The notes: generated from the letters alone by a model not told the origin. A stretch of 37,009 nucleotides of DNA from Salinicola peritrichatus (GCF_003206715.1 NZ_PZJU01000041.1:1-37009); one strand, 5' to 3'; counted from the stretch's first letter, positions 11,535 through 20,608 are shown. A program made the numbers and translations.

Positions 11535-11675
11535 AAGGTGTCTACAAAAAAAGGCTGCACTCGGCAATACGGCGTTGAAACCGCCCTCACAATGCTCATT
11601 TACCACTTGTAAACTGCGCTTGTTCGATCGATTTCGCCTTGTCTTGCCTTCATTCGCCTGTTTTGTAGACACCCT
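11535..11675. repeat. 141-bp palindromic intergenic repeat with terminal inverted repeats
   Basis: The left end AAGGTGTCTACAAAA and the right end TTTTGTAGACACCCT are inverted repeats differing at one position. The interior is also imperfectly palindromic (GGCAATACGGCG against a complement GGCAAGACAAGGCG). It begins 2 bp after the yrbL stop and has no credible ORF. It looks like a small non-autonomous repeat element; only one copy is in this window. Confidence 0.6.
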
Positions 11676-11689
11676 CTGAGACCGAAGGT

Positions 11690-11730
11690 AAAAACGACGA
11701 TACCCTTTCGGTTGGACCGAAAGGGTATCG
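11690..11730 (-). terminator. Rho-independent terminator of trhO
   Basis: A perfect 15-bp stem (11698-11712 with 11716-11730) and a 3-nt loop lie 25 bp past the trhO stop. On the minus strand the stem is followed, after a 3-nt gap, by a run of five T (A-run at 11690-11694). Confidence 0.85.
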
Positions 11731-11755
11731 CTGCGATCGAGAAGAGCGTTCTTTC

Positions 11756-12697
11756 TTAAGCCGTTTCGCGGGGATTGCGTCCGATCGGATGCGGCTCGTT
11801 ACGGACACGGGCCAGCTCGATCTGCTTCTGCCGCTCGCGGGCGCTGGCGCGGGTCTTTTCCGGCAGGGAGTCCCAGCAGTGCGGGCAGCTCACCCCCGGC
11901 GAATACTTGTCCGAAGTCTGGTCCTCGGCCGAGATCGGCATGCGACAGGCATGGCACTGCTCGTACTCGCCCTCGCTCAGGTCGTGGCGCACCGTGACCC
12001 GGTTGTCGAAGACGAAGCAGTCGCCGCGCCAGCGGGTCTCGGATTCCGGCACCTTCTCCAGATAGTTGAGAATGCCGCCCTTGAGATGAAAGACCTCCTC
12101 GAAGCCTTCGTTCAGCATGAAGCTCGAGGCCTTTTCGCAACGAATACCGCCGGTGCAGAACATCGCCACTTTCTTGTGGCGGCTCGGGTCGTAATGGCGT
12201 TTGACGTACTCGGGAAATTCACGGAACGACTTGGTCTTGGGATCGACCGCGCCCTCGAAACTGCCGATCGCCACTTCGTAGTCGTTGCGGGTGTCGATGA
12301 CCAGCACCTCGGGGTCGTCGATCAACTCGTTCCACTGCTCCGGCTCGACGTAGGTACCCACGCGCCGGTTGGGGTCGACGCCTTCCACGCCCAGCGTGAC
12401 GATCTCGCGCTTGAGCTTGACCTTGGTGCGGTAGAACGGATGCTCGTCGCAGTAGGATTCCTTATGATCCAGGGCGGCGAAACGGGCGTCGCGCTTGAGC
12501 CAGGCGAGCAGCGCGCCGATGCTTTCGCGCGTGCCGGAAATGGTGCCGTTGATGCCCTCGTTGGCCAGCAGCAGAGTGCCCTTGACGTCGAGCCGCTTCA
12601 TTTCGTCGAGCAGCGGCTCGCGCAGTGATTCGTGATCGTCGAGCGTGACGAATTGATACAACGCCGCAACGACGATCGGATGATCGGGTGATGACAT
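11756..12697 (-). CDS. trhO: tRNA uridine(34) hydroxylase, rhodanese family
   Basis: TrhO (YceA) catalyses oxygen-dependent 5-hydroxylation of wobble uridine 34 in tRNA. The 313-residue protein has the N-terminal acylphosphatase-like part with [13 protein letters not shown], then a rhodanese domain with [18 protein letters not shown] and the active-site loop [12 protein letters not shown] near residue 180. A C-terminal CxxC pair (CHAC and CPHC) probably binds zinc. I chose the ATG at 12697 ([10 protein letters not shown]) because AGGAG lies seven bases upstream; the frame is open to 12757. It lies 126 bp downstream of the paiB-like gene on the same strand and may be cotranscribed or have its own promoter. 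Confidence 0.95.
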   Translation of the reverse strand: MSSPDHPIVVAALYQFVTLDDHESLREPLLDEMKRLDVKGTLLLANEGINGTISGTRESIGALLAWLKRDARFAALDHKESYCDEHPFYRTKVKLKREIVTLGVEGVDPNRRVGTYVEPEQWNELIDDPEVLVIDTRNDYEVAIGSFEGAVDPKTKSFREFPEYVKRHYDPSRHKKVAMFCTGGIRCEKASSFMLNEGFEEVFHLKGGILNYLEKVPESETRWRGDCFVFDNRVTVRHDLSEGEYEQCHACRMPISAEDQTSDKYSPGVSCPHCWDSLPEKTRASARERQKQIELARVRNEPHPIGRNPRETA

Positions 12698-12823
12698 GCT
12701 ATGACTCCTGGTAGTTGCCCGCGTAAAGGGCAGACCTGGGTGTATGACGACGCGCATTCTACCCGGCCACGCCGCGACGTCCAGTGGCGCGGCGTCGCAG
12801 GGACGAGCGATACGGCAAACCTT

Positions 12824-13465
12824 TCAGTTCACGTCGGTGCCACTCAGGCAGACGGCATCCTGCGCAGTGTAACCGTACTCTTCCTGCAATCCCCGCAAGA
12901 TCGCTGCGCGTTCCCCGAGCGGCTTGTGCTGGCTGGCCTTGCGCTTGCCTTCCAGACGCTCGATGGTCAGTTCGATCCCGACGATGGCTCGACACATGGT
13001 TTCGATGTAGGCGGGCGGAGCGTCGTCGATCGACCAGGGATCGTCGCGATCGCCTTCGAAGCGCTCGGTCAGTGCGCCCACCACCGCCCTGAGCCAGTCG
13101 GCGTCGTCGATCAGGCGTAGCCGGCCGTGGGTATGCACCACCTGATAGTTCCAGGTCGGCACGACCTTGCCGTGTTCGCGCTTGGCCGGGTACCAGCTCG
13201 GCGTGACGTAGGCCTGCGGCCCGTGGAAGATCGCCAGGGCGTCGATGGTTGCCGGTCCTCCGGTGAGCGGGTTGGCCCGTGCGATATGCCCGCGCAACGT
13301 GCCCAGCGTACGCTCGCTCGTATCTGGCTCGAACAATAGCGGCAGATGATCGGCGCTGAGGGCACCGTCAGGGGAATGGGTAATCAGCGTCGCAAAGGGA
13401 AAGCCGTCGATGATTTCCTGCAACACGGCACGCTCTTCGATGCGGAACTGGCACGGTTGGTACAT
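12824..13465 (-). CDS. PaiB-family FMN-binding protein
   Basis: 213-residue protein of the PaiB / FMN-binding split-barrel family (a Bacillus member was named a negative regulator of sporulation and protease genes). Family signatures: MYQPCQFRIEE at the start, FATLITHSPDG, the AIFHGPQAYVTPSWYP core, and VVPTWNYQVVHTHG. Many members probably act as flavin-dependent enzymes or sensors rather than DNA-binding repressors. It starts 3 bp after the stop of the GNAT gene, so the two are likely in one operon. The divergent MocR-type regulator at 15335 is the obvious candidate controller. Confidence 0.9.
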   Translation of the reverse strand: MYQPCQFRIEERAVLQEIIDGFPFATLITHSPDGALSADHLPLLFEPDTSERTLGTLRGHIARANPLTGGPATIDALAIFHGPQAYVTPSWYPAKREHGKVVPTWNYQVVHTHGRLRLIDDADWLRAVVGALTERFEGDRDDPWSIDDAPPAYIETMCRAIVGIELTIERLEGKRKASQHKPLGERAAILRGLQEEYGYTAQDAVCLSGTDVN

Positions 13466-13468
13466 GGC

Positions 13469-14221
13469 TCAAGGTTCCCGGATGGTGCTGAGAGACGCTG
13501 TCATGCTTGACAGGGATTGCCGCTGCCGACCCTCGGCATCGAAGTTCCGCGGCGACAACCAGCGGCGATGGCACTCATGGATCGCCGGCCATTCGCCATC
13601 GATGATCGAATACCAGGCGCTATCGCGGTTGCGCCCGTCGACCACGCGATGTTGACGAAAGATGCCTTCGAAGCGAAAGCCCAGGCGTTCGGCGGCGCGT
13701 CGGGATGGCGCGTTCAGTGCATCGCATTTCCATTCGAGGCGCCGATAACCCAGGGCGAAGGCGTGCTCCATCATCAGCATCAGCGCCTCGCTGGAGACCG
13801 GTGTGCGCGCCATTCGCGGCGAGAAGCTCAGATGACCGATCTCGATGCGTCCGTCCGCCGGTACGATATTGAGGTAGCTGGCGAATCCGACAGCCTCGTG
13901 GTCTCGCCGATCGACGATAGCGAAACTCAAGCGCGAACGATCTTCCTCGCATTTCTCCAGCCAACGCCGGCAACCGGCATCGTCGTCGAATTGACGGCCG
14001 CCGAGATAGGTCCAGCGCGCCTTGGCTTCGTGATCGTTGGCGATAGCGGGATCCGGCAACTGCCAGGCCCGCCACAGAGCCGGCCCATGCAGGGCGGCGT
14101 CCAGCGGTTCCAGGCGGCAGCAGTGGCCTTTCAGGGTTGCGGCCCGAAGTGCCGGCGGCGGCTGCCAGCCGTCGATATCCGGGCCGACGGGCTGGCCGTA
14201 TTCGTTTCGTGTCTGACTCAT
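13469..14221 (-). CDS. GNAT acetyltransferase, RimJ/RimL type
   Basis: About 250-residue N-acetyltransferase of the RimJ/RimL branch. The GNAT core shows in VGFASYLNIVPADGRIEIGHLSF, then SSEALMLMMEHAFALGYRRLEWKCDALNAPSRRAAERLGFRFEG. The acceptor is unknown; it may be an amino group of a small molecule or a protein N-terminus. I chose the ATG at 14221 (MSQTRNEYGQ), 8 bp after the rhodanese stop; the upstream in-frame TTG would overlap that gene. It ends 3 bp before the paiB-like gene. The C-terminal 30 or so residues after the GNAT fold look unstructured. Confidence 0.88.
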   Translation of the reverse strand: MSQTRNEYGQPVGPDIDGWQPPPALRAATLKGHCCRLEPLDAALHGPALWRAWQLPDPAIANDHEAKARWTYLGGRQFDDDAGCRRWLEKCEEDRSRLSFAIVDRRDHEAVGFASYLNIVPADGRIEIGHLSFSPRMARTPVSSEALMLMMEHAFALGYRRLEWKCDALNAPSRRAAERLGFRFEGIFRQHRVVDGRNRDSAWYSIIDGEWPAIHECHRRWLSPRNFDAEGRQRQSLSSMTASLSTIREP

Positions 14222-14229
14222 GATGCTTC

Positions 14230-14679
14230 TCAACAGCCGCAGGATTCGAGTTCATGGCCGTGCAAACTTCCGGCATCGGAACCGATGGCGATTGGATGAC
14301 CATCACGGCGCCAGAAATCGAGCCCGCCGAGCAGTTCCTTGACGCGGAGTCCTGCGCTGGCGAGCTTGAATGCGCCCCAGGTCGAACCGTTACAGCCGAT
14401 TCCATCGCAGTAACTGATGTAGAGACGGGAGCGATCCAGCGAAGCGAGTCGATCCACCGTCATTTCGACGTGGGGAAGATTGATCGCACCTGGAATATGT
14501 CCGGCCAGGTAGTGCGCTTGGCTTCGCGTGTCGACTACCACGATTTCGGTGACGCCATTGGCAAGATCCACCGCTAGATCCCAGGCATCGGTATGTAGAC
14601 GTAGTTTTTCGAGCATGGCAGCAGCGCTCTCTTCAGGGGACGCTGGCGGAACTGCAAGAACGAGTGATTCAGTGGGCAT
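14230..14679 (-). CDS. Single-domain rhodanese-like protein
   Basis: 149-residue rhodanese-fold protein. It shows the family strand EIVVVDTRSQAHYLAGHIPGA and an active-site loop beginning at the cysteine of YCDGIGCNGST. The loop is longer than the common six-residue CxxGxR loop and has a second cysteine. The protein ends in CGC, giving further thiols near the C-terminus. Sulfur transfer or a thiol-sensing role is possible; the substrate is unknown. A strong GGAGG lies six bases upstream of the ATG at 14679. Spacing to both neighbours (18 and 8 bp) supports a four-gene operon. Confidence 0.85.
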   Translation of the reverse strand: MPTESLVLAVPPASPEESAAAMLEKLRLHTDAWDLAVDLANGVTEIVVVDTRSQAHYLAGHIPGAINLPHVEMTVDRLASLDRSRLYISYCDGIGCNGSTWGAFKLASAGLRVKELLGGLDFWRRDGHPIAIGSDAGSLHGHELESCGC

Positions 14680-14697
14680 TTTGATCCTCCGGATAGC

Positions 14698-15144
14698 TTA
14701 AATGGTCAATAAATAAGTATGAAAAGCCTCGTCGCGCTGCCAGCCGAGGGCTTCGTAGCGGGACTGGGCGGTGCGGTTCTCGACCTGGGTGCGCAGCAGC
14801 AGCTTAGGAACGCCATGGGAGCGGGCCAGTTCATGGGCGGCACGCAGCAGGGCGCTGCCGGTACCGTGGCGGCGTGCTTCAGGCGTCACGAACAGGTCGT
14901 TGAGAATCCAGCGCGGAGCCAGATCCGTTGTTGCCGGCACGGGAAATATCTGCACGAAACCGATGGCCTGGTCGTCAGCGTCATGTGCCAGCAGGACATG
15001 GGCATCGCCTTTCTCGAAGCGCTCGCGCATGAAGCGCCGCACCCCTTCGGGATGACTGACCTGGGCATAGAACTGGCGATAGCCATCGACCAGCGGCACC
15101 AGGGCTTCGAGATCATGGATATTGGCTTGGCGAATCGTGGTCAT
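14698..15144 (-). CDS. GNAT family N-acetyltransferase
   Basis: 148-residue GNAT protein, first gene of the leftward unit. The acetyl-CoA-binding motif A is LNDLFVTPEARRHGTGSALLRAAHEL, and the C-terminal NRTAQSRYEALGWQRDE is the usual GNAT ending. GGAG lies five bases before the ATG at 15144. It is divergently transcribed from the MocR-type regulator with a 190-bp gap. The substrate is unknown. Confidence 0.9.
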   Translation of the reverse strand: MTTIRQANIHDLEALVPLVDGYRQFYAQVSHPEGVRRFMRERFEKGDAHVLLAHDADDQAIGFVQIFPVPATTDLAPRWILNDLFVTPEARRHGTGSALLRAAHELARSHGVPKLLLRTQVENRTAQSRYEALGWQRDEAFHTYLLTI

Positions 15145-15230
15145 GGCGGCTCCTTTACCGATGGGTGACTAAGAAGAGGCGAAAAGTGAAGAGACGAAAG
15201 GTGGCCAAGAAAAGGTGACTGGGCGAGAGT

Positions 15231-15288
15231 TTGACGCCATAGTGGTTCCTTCATAAGAGCCAGTCTCGGCAATAGTGAGGGAACCAGT
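15231..15288 (+). promoter_or_regulatory. Promoter/operator region between the GNAT operon and the MocR-type gene
   Basis: TTGACG (15231-15236) could be a -35 box, with TAAGAG 17 bp downstream as a weak -10. Between and over them is an imperfect dyad, AGTGGTTCC and AGAGCCAGT (15241-15264), and a further GGAACCA copy at 15280-15286. MocR-type proteins typically bind repeated half-sites in the gap between their own gene and a divergent target, so this is a plausible auto- and cross-regulatory site (inference). The left half of the gap (15170-15230) is purine-rich with no other clear signal. Confidence 0.45.
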
Positions 15289-15334
15289 GCCGTCATCTCA
15301 TGACCACCGACTGTGGGTCATCGAAGCGTTGACC

Positions 15335-16795
15335 ATGCAACTCGCTTTGCCTTCGGCGTTGACCTTGACCCAGCGACTCTATCGATCGCTGCGAGACTGG
15401 ATTCAGGAAGGCAGGCTCGGTGCCGGTATGGCGCTACCTTCCTCTCGCCGGTTGGCACGCGAGCTCGGGCTGGGCCGCAATACCGTGCTGGGCGCCATCG
15501 ACCGACTCATCGCCGAAGGATTTCTGGTGTCGCGGCCCGGTGCCGGCGTATTCGTTGCCGAGTGGCGACCGGAAGCCCTGGCGAGGGCGACATCGGCATC
15601 CGGCGCCGCGACACCATCGCTCTCCGCTCGGGGCCTGCGCATTCTCGATTTCAGCGCTACGTTGAGCGCGCGCCACATGGCCTTCGCGCCGGGCGTGCCG
15701 GCACTGGATCGGTTACCTCGCGAGCGCTGGCAACGCCTGTTACGCCGCCACCAACAACGTGCGCCCACTGAGTGGTTCGACTACCCAAAGCAAGGTGGTG
15801 TACCGGCCTTGCGCGAGGCGCTGTGCGACTATCTGCGTCTGTCCCGTTCCGTGCGTTGCCGGCCGGAGCAGATCCTGATCACCCAGGGGGCGCAGCAGGG
15901 GTTCGAGCTGATCGCGCGGCTACTCGCCGATGCGGGCGACTGCGTATGGCTGGAGGAGCCGGGCTATGGCGGGGCGCAATCCTGCTTCGCTTCGGCGGGG
16001 CTGACGCTGCAGCCGGTGGCGGTGGACGAAGAGGGCATGGACATCGATACGCTGCCGGCGTCGACTCCGGCGCCCCGGCTGATCTACGTGACGCCGTCGC
16101 ACCAATATCCCCGTGGCGTGACGATGACCTTGCCACGGCGCATGGCGCTGCTGGAACGTGCCCGGCGCGAGGGCGCCTGGATCGTCGAGGACGACTACGA
16201 TAGCGAGTTCCGTTATGCCAGCGCGCCGATCGCCTCGCTGCAGGGGCTCATTCCGAGCGCACCGGTGATCTACGTCGGCACCTTCAGCAAGGTGCTCTAT
16301 CCCGGGCTGCGCCTGGGCTATCTGGTGCTGCCGGAAGCGCTGGTCGAGCCGTTCCGGCGGGCCAATGCGCGGCTACATCGCGAGGGCCAGTACGCGGTTC
16401 AGGCCGCGTTGGCGGATTTCATCGGCGAAGGTCACTTCGTGCGCCACGTCGCCCGCATGCGCGAGTGCTACCGGGAGCGCCAGGCCAGGCTGCGCCAGGC
16501 GCTGGCACCGGCAATTGCCGCAGGGCTTGTGCTGTCTTCCGGCCATGCCGGCATGCACCTGGTCGCCCATCTCGAGAGTCATGCGCTCGAAAGCGAACTG
16601 GTCGCACACGCCCGCGCGACGAGCATCCTGCTGTCTCCGCTGTCGCGCTACTATCTCGAGGGCCCCGGCGAACCGGGGCTGGTGCTTGGCTATGCCTGCG
16701 CCACGGAAGCGGAAATCGATTTGGCGGGGCGGTGGCTGGGCGAGAACTGGCTGGCACGGGAGCGGCCATCCCGGACACGAAAAGGCCGCGCCTGA
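15335..16795 (+). CDS. MocR/PdxR-type GntR-aminotransferase transcriptional regulator
   Basis: Transcriptional regulator fusing an N-terminal GntR winged helix to a PLP-dependent fold-type-I aminotransferase-like domain. The DNA-binding part reads LPSSRRLARELGLGRNTVLGAIDRLIAEGFL. The aminotransferase-like part has VTPSHQYPRG, IVEDDYDSEFRY and the PLP lysine in YVGTFSKVLYPGLRLGY. These proteins sense PLP or amino compounds and seldom catalyse transamination. I chose the ATG at 15335 (MQLALPSALT, 486 residues); a GTG at 15275 is also open. Its divergence from the GNAT-rhodanese-GNAT-paiB unit suggests it regulates that unit. Confidence 0.9.
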   Translation: MQLALPSALTLTQRLYRSLRDWIQEGRLGAGMALPSSRRLARELGLGRNTVLGAIDRLIAEGFLVSRPGAGVFVAEWRPEALARATSASGAATPSLSARGLRILDFSATLSARHMAFAPGVPALDRLPRERWQRLLRRHQQRAPTEWFDYPKQGGVPALREALCDYLRLSRSVRCRPEQILITQGAQQGFELIARLLADAGDCVWLEEPGYGGAQSCFASAGLTLQPVAVDEEGMDIDTLPASTPAPRLIYVTPSHQYPRGVTMTLPRRMALLERARREGAWIVEDDYDSEFRYASAPIASLQGLIPSAPVIYVGTFSKVLYPGLRLGYLVLPEALVEPFRRANARLHREGQYAVQAALADFIGEGHFVRHVARMRECYRERQARLRQALAPAIAAGLVLSSGHAGMHLVAHLESHALESELVAHARATSILLSPLSRYYLEGPGEPGLVLGYACATEAEIDLAGRWLGENWLARERPSRTRKGRA

Positions 16796-16838
16796 TCGGC
16801 GCGGCCAAGTCGAGCGGTTCAAGATTACGCTATCGGCG

Positions 16839-18074
16839 TCATTCGCCCTGTAGGGCTTTCCTCATCTCGGCGACGTCTCCGGCGGAGACGGTGGGCGCGG
16901 CATTGCCCCAGCTGTTACGCACAAAGGTGACCACGTTGGCGATCTGGTCATCGCTCAGGTCCCAGCCGAAGGCGGGCATCGCTGGCGCGGTCGGTTTGGC
17001 ATCGGTGTCCACCGCCCGGCTGCCGGCTAGCACCACGCGGATCAGCGACGAGGCGTTGTCGTTGTTGATCAGCGGATTCTCCGCGAGTTGCGGGAACATG
17101 CCGTTTTCGCCGCTGCCATCGGTCTTGTGGCAACCGGCGCAGCGATCGAAGTAGATCTTGCTGCCGGCCTGGACCTGGGCGTTGGATTGCGCCAAGGGCT
17201 CGGGTGCATCTGCGCTGGACGCAGTCTCGTCGATACCCGCGCCGGTCAAGAGATAACGCGCCACGGCGTGGAGATCGTCGTCAGTCCAGTATTGCGATGA
17301 GTGACGAACTTCGTCCGCCATCGGGCCAGAGGCAAAGTCGAAGCGGTTGCCACCGGTCTTCAGATATTCGACCAGTTCGTCCTCGCTCCAGCCGCCGATC
17401 CCTTTGTGTGGATCCGGCGTGATGTTCGGCGCGAGCCAGTCGTCGACGATGGCGCCGGTGAATTTGCCGTCGCCATCGCCGCCCATGAAGTTGCGCGGCG
17501 TGTGGCAGGTGCCGCAGTGGTCGAGGCCTTCGACCAGATAGGCGCCACGATTGATATCGTCGGGCCGGTCCGGGTCGGGCTGGAAGTCGCGATCATCGAA
17601 GTTGAGCCAGTTCCAACCCATCATTGCCAGGCGGATATTGAACGGGAACGGTAGCTGGTTGGCTTCGACGTCGTGGTTGACCGGCGAGACGGTCCGCAGG
17701 TAGGCCCAGAGGTCGCGGAGGTCTTCGTCGCGCATCAGCGTATAGGCGGGATAGGGCATGGCGGGGTAGAGATGGTAGCCGCCCTTGCCGATACCTTCGG
17801 TCATCGTGCCCTTGAAATCCTCGAACGTCCAATTGCCGAGGCCGGTTTCGGCATCCGGCGTGATGTTGGGGGCCACCAGCGTGCCGAAAGGGGTTTCCAG
17901 CGAGACGCCACCGGCGAGAGGCTGTTCTTCATTGGCCGTATGGCAGGCGGCACAGTCGCCGAGCACGCTCAGGTAGCGGCCGTGTTCGATGTCCTGATAT
18001 TCGGTGCTGGCGGCCTGCGCCGTCAGGGCGGTACCGGCCAGGCTCAGGAGAGTGAATCCGATGAGCGTTTTCAT
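16839..18074 (-). CDS. Triheme cytochrome c subunit of a membrane GMC dehydrogenase
   Basis: 411-residue c-type cytochrome with a Sec signal peptide (cleavage near AQA, residue 21) and three CxxCH heme sites: CAACH at 41-45, CGTCH at 187-191 and CAGCH at 312-316. This is the layout of the electron-transfer subunit in gluconate 2-dehydrogenase, sorbitol or alcohol dehydrogenase complexes, which pass electrons from a periplasmic flavoprotein to ubiquinone. It overlaps the GMC subunit end by 4 bp and is the last gene of the unit. Its reading frame is intact, unlike the two genes before it. Confidence 0.93.
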   Translation of the reverse strand: MKTLIGFTLLSLAGTALTAQAASTEYQDIEHGRYLSVLGDCAACHTANEEQPLAGGVSLETPFGTLVAPNITPDAETGLGNWTFEDFKGTMTEGIGKGGYHLYPAMPYPAYTLMRDEDLRDLWAYLRTVSPVNHDVEANQLPFPFNIRLAMMGWNWLNFDDRDFQPDPDRPDDINRGAYLVEGLDHCGTCHTPRNFMGGDGDGKFTGAIVDDWLAPNITPDPHKGIGGWSEDELVEYLKTGGNRFDFASGPMADEVRHSSQYWTDDDLHAVARYLLTGAGIDETASSADAPEPLAQSNAQVQAGSKIYFDRCAGCHKTDGSGENGMFPQLAENPLINNDNASSLIRVVLAGSRAVDTDAKPTAPAMPAFGWDLSDDQIANVVTFVRNSWGNAAPTVSAGDVAEMRKALQGE

Positions 18075-19838
18075 GTGCTGATCATCTCCCCCGGATTGCG
18101 AAGGTAGTGTTTAGTGATCGCATCGGCAGCCTTGAAAGCCAGGGCGCCGACGGTGCCGGTGGGGTTGTAACCGGGGTTTTGCGGGAAGGCGGAAGCACCG
18201 ACCACGAACAGGTTGGGGACGTCCCACACCTGCAAATACTTGTTGACCGAGCTGGTGCTGGGGTCGACGCCCATGATGAAACCGCCGACGACGTGCGACG
18301 ACTGGTAGGGGCGACCATCCCAGGGGCCGGTACGCGGGCTGGGGATCATCTGGCGCGGGTTCATCCGCTTGGCGATCTCCACGACCTTGCCGGTCACGTA
18401 CTGGGCCATCTTGAGATCGTTGTCGGTGAAGTCGAACGTAATCCGCAATAGTGGGCGACCCAGCCGATCGCGATAAGTCGGATCCAGCGACAGATAGTTG
18501 TTGGGCGAGGAGTAATTGCTCGCCTCGCAGCCGATCGACATGGTGCTGGCATAGTTGTCGACGGTGGCGCGTTTCCACTGCGATCCCCAGCGCGGAGTGC
18601 CGGGCGGTGTCGGACGCGCCTGGATCGGCGCAGCGCCGATCGGAGTGACGCGAGTACTGCCGCCGCCGAAGAAGCCCAGCCCCGAGTGATCGAAGTTGTC
18701 GTTATTGAATTCGTCGATGCCCATGCCGACAGCACCGGCGCCGATGAAGGGATTGAAGTTCTTGTCGTCGAAGAACAGTTGCACGCTGTTGGCGGTCTGA
18801 TAGGCGTAGTTGCGCCCGGTGGTGCCGCGACGCGTGGCGGGGTCGTAGGCTTCGCCGATCCCCGACATCAGCATCAGACGTACATTCTCGAAGGTGAACG
18901 CCGCGACCACGACGATCTCCGCGGGCTGTTCCCACTGACGACCGGCGGAATCGACATACACGATGCCGGTGGCCCGGCGGCCATCGGAGTCGGTGGTGAC
19001 CCGCAGGACTTCGCAATGGGTGCGAGCTTCGAAGTTGTCCTTGCGAATCAGCGCCGGCAGCACGGTGGTGATCGCGCTGGCCTTGGAGTAGTTGGCGCAG
19101 CCGTAGTTGGTACAGAAGCCGCAGAAGGTACAGGGCCCCATGGTGACGCCGAGCGGGTTGGTATAGGTCTGGGACACCAGGGACGATGGCACCGGAAATG
19201 GCTTGTAACCCATCTCGCGGGCGGTATCGGCGAAGAGCGTCGGCGAGTAGGGCTGTTTCAGCGGTGGGGTGGGGTAGTCGTTGGCACGCACGCCCTCGAA
19301 TGGATTACCGCCTGCTTGCCGCCCGCTGATCAGGTTGGCGGCGCGGCCGGAGGTGCCGGCGATCTTTTCGAAGGCGTCGTAGTGGGGCTCCATTTCATTC
19401 CAGTCGGTGCCCCAGTCCTGCAGCGACAGTTCGTCGGGAATCGAGTCGGCGCCATAGCGTTCCTCGAGATGGCTGCGCAGGTGGAACTCCTCGGGCTGAA
19501 AGCGGAAGGTGATCCCGGCCCAGTGATTGCCCGCACCGCCGGTACCATTGCCCGGATGAAAGGAGCCCCATTTACGCATCGGCAGCGCGGTCTGCGACGG
19601 GTTGTTGCGCATGGTGATGGTGTTCTGTGCGGTGCGCAGCATCAGTTCCTGGCGCTGCGAGTAGCGCAGTTCATCGGTCACCGAGGCGATGTTGAAGTCT
19701 TTCGCGGTATCACGCCAGGGGCCGCGCTCGACGCCGACGACGCTCAGGCCGGCATCGACGAGTCCATTGGCGATGATCGCACCGGCCCAGCCGAGCCCGA
19801 CCACCACCGCATCGGTGGGGGGGGAGTTTGGTTGCCAT
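18071..19838 (-). CDS. GMC oxidoreductase large subunit, frameshifted at codon 7
   Basis: FAD-containing catalytic subunit of a periplasmic sugar/alcohol dehydrogenase (gluconate 2-dehydrogenase-like). The FAD-binding motif is VVVGLGWAGAIIANGLVDAGLSVVGVERG; the GMC C-terminal motif includes NPGYNPTGTVGALAFKAAD. A cysteine-rich CTFCGFCTNYGC stretch is present. The natural start is the ATG at 19838, ten bases after the small-subunit stop (MATKLPP, then TDAVVVG). An eight-C run at 19817-19824 puts the rest out of frame by +1; seven C would join them and give 588 residues, the family length. The out-of-frame ORF is open upstream to 19972 but has no plausible start. Phase variation, +1 slippage at CCC-C, a pseudogene or a sequencing error are all possible. 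Confidence 0.85.
19817..19824. repeat. Eight-base G/C homopolymer at the start of the GMC gene
   Basis: Eight G on the plus strand (eight C in the mRNA) begin 14 bp into the coding sequence after the ATG at 19838. The length is one more than the number that keeps the MATKLPP start in frame with the FAD domain. Confidence 0.9.
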
Positions 19839-19845
19839 GTCTTGA

Positions 19846-20608
19846 TTATCCCTGCGTATTCCAGTCGGAGCGGCCGGCAATGCTTACCGGTTCCAGGCCT
19901 AGATCTTCGTTGTGACGCTCGATGTAATCGCGATAGTCGTAGCGGGCACCGGGGAAGCCGAGCATCCTCCATGATGCCATGTCGCGATTGCCGCCATAGA
20001 TCGGGTCGGCGAAGAAGCCTTCCATGGTGTTCTGCAAAATGGCCTCGAAGAACAGCGGCGTATCGATGTCGTCGAGTTTGATTTCGTCGGCTTCAAGCTG
20101 GCTCAGGACCCGATCCCGTTGCTCCTCGCTCAAATCGGCGAAAGGGGCGCCGAGTTCGTTGCGGCAATGGTCGTTGAGTGCCGCAAGCCCAATGCGGTAG
20201 CGCTGTCGCGGTGTCAGCGGTGATTGGTCGCCTTGCTGCGGGATGCCGTCCTGAAACGGGCCATGCATATAGAGGCGTTCGAAATCCCCATAGGGGCCGG
20301 CCAGTTGGCGGTCGATGAAGACCGCGCAACCCGCCTCTTTCCCGCTCACACTCAAGTCATCGGCAGGAATCAGGCGCTCGACGATCGCCTCGACGGTGGC
20401 GGCTTCGTCATCGGTGAAGAATTGCCAACCGGCATCGGGATCGACCGGTTCTTCAGCGATGTTGGCAAAGGGTTGCCATTTGGGGGGTGCTGGTATGGGT
20501 CAGGGCTTGGGCGGTGCCGGAAGCGCCAATCAGCAGAGCGGCCGACGAGCCCAGTAACTCGCGTCGGGTCAGGCCGCCAGCCGCGGCAGTTTTAGGTTTT
20601 TTGCTCAT
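19846..20608 (-). CDS. Gluconate 2-dehydrogenase subunit 3-like small subunit, Tat-exported, frameshifted
   Basis: Small subunit that escorts the GMC flavoprotein through the Tat system. The start at 20608 gives MSKKPKTAAAGG followed by the twin-arginine signal LTRRELLGSSAALLIGASG ending in AQA. The body includes WQFFTDDEAATVEAIVERLIP, GCAVFIDRQLAGPYGDF, and MEGFFADPIYGGNRDMASW, typical of the subunit 3 family. A six-C run (20482-20487) separates signal from body by a +1 shift: the signal frame stops at CQHR, and five C would restore 253 residues. The ORF finder start at 20355 is only an internal TTG. It precedes the GMC gene by 7 bp. The same kind of +1 change occurs in that gene. Confidence 0.8.

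Noticed and set aside
11562-11679. ORF tail across the 11535-11675 repeat as a gene
   Set aside because: The open frame is produced by the palindromic repeat and lacks a start signal.
19839-19972. Upstream extension of the GMC frame as its true N-terminus
   Set aside because: It overlaps the small-subunit gene in another frame and its residues are shadow-like; the ATG at 19838 with a one-base shift gives the family N-terminus.
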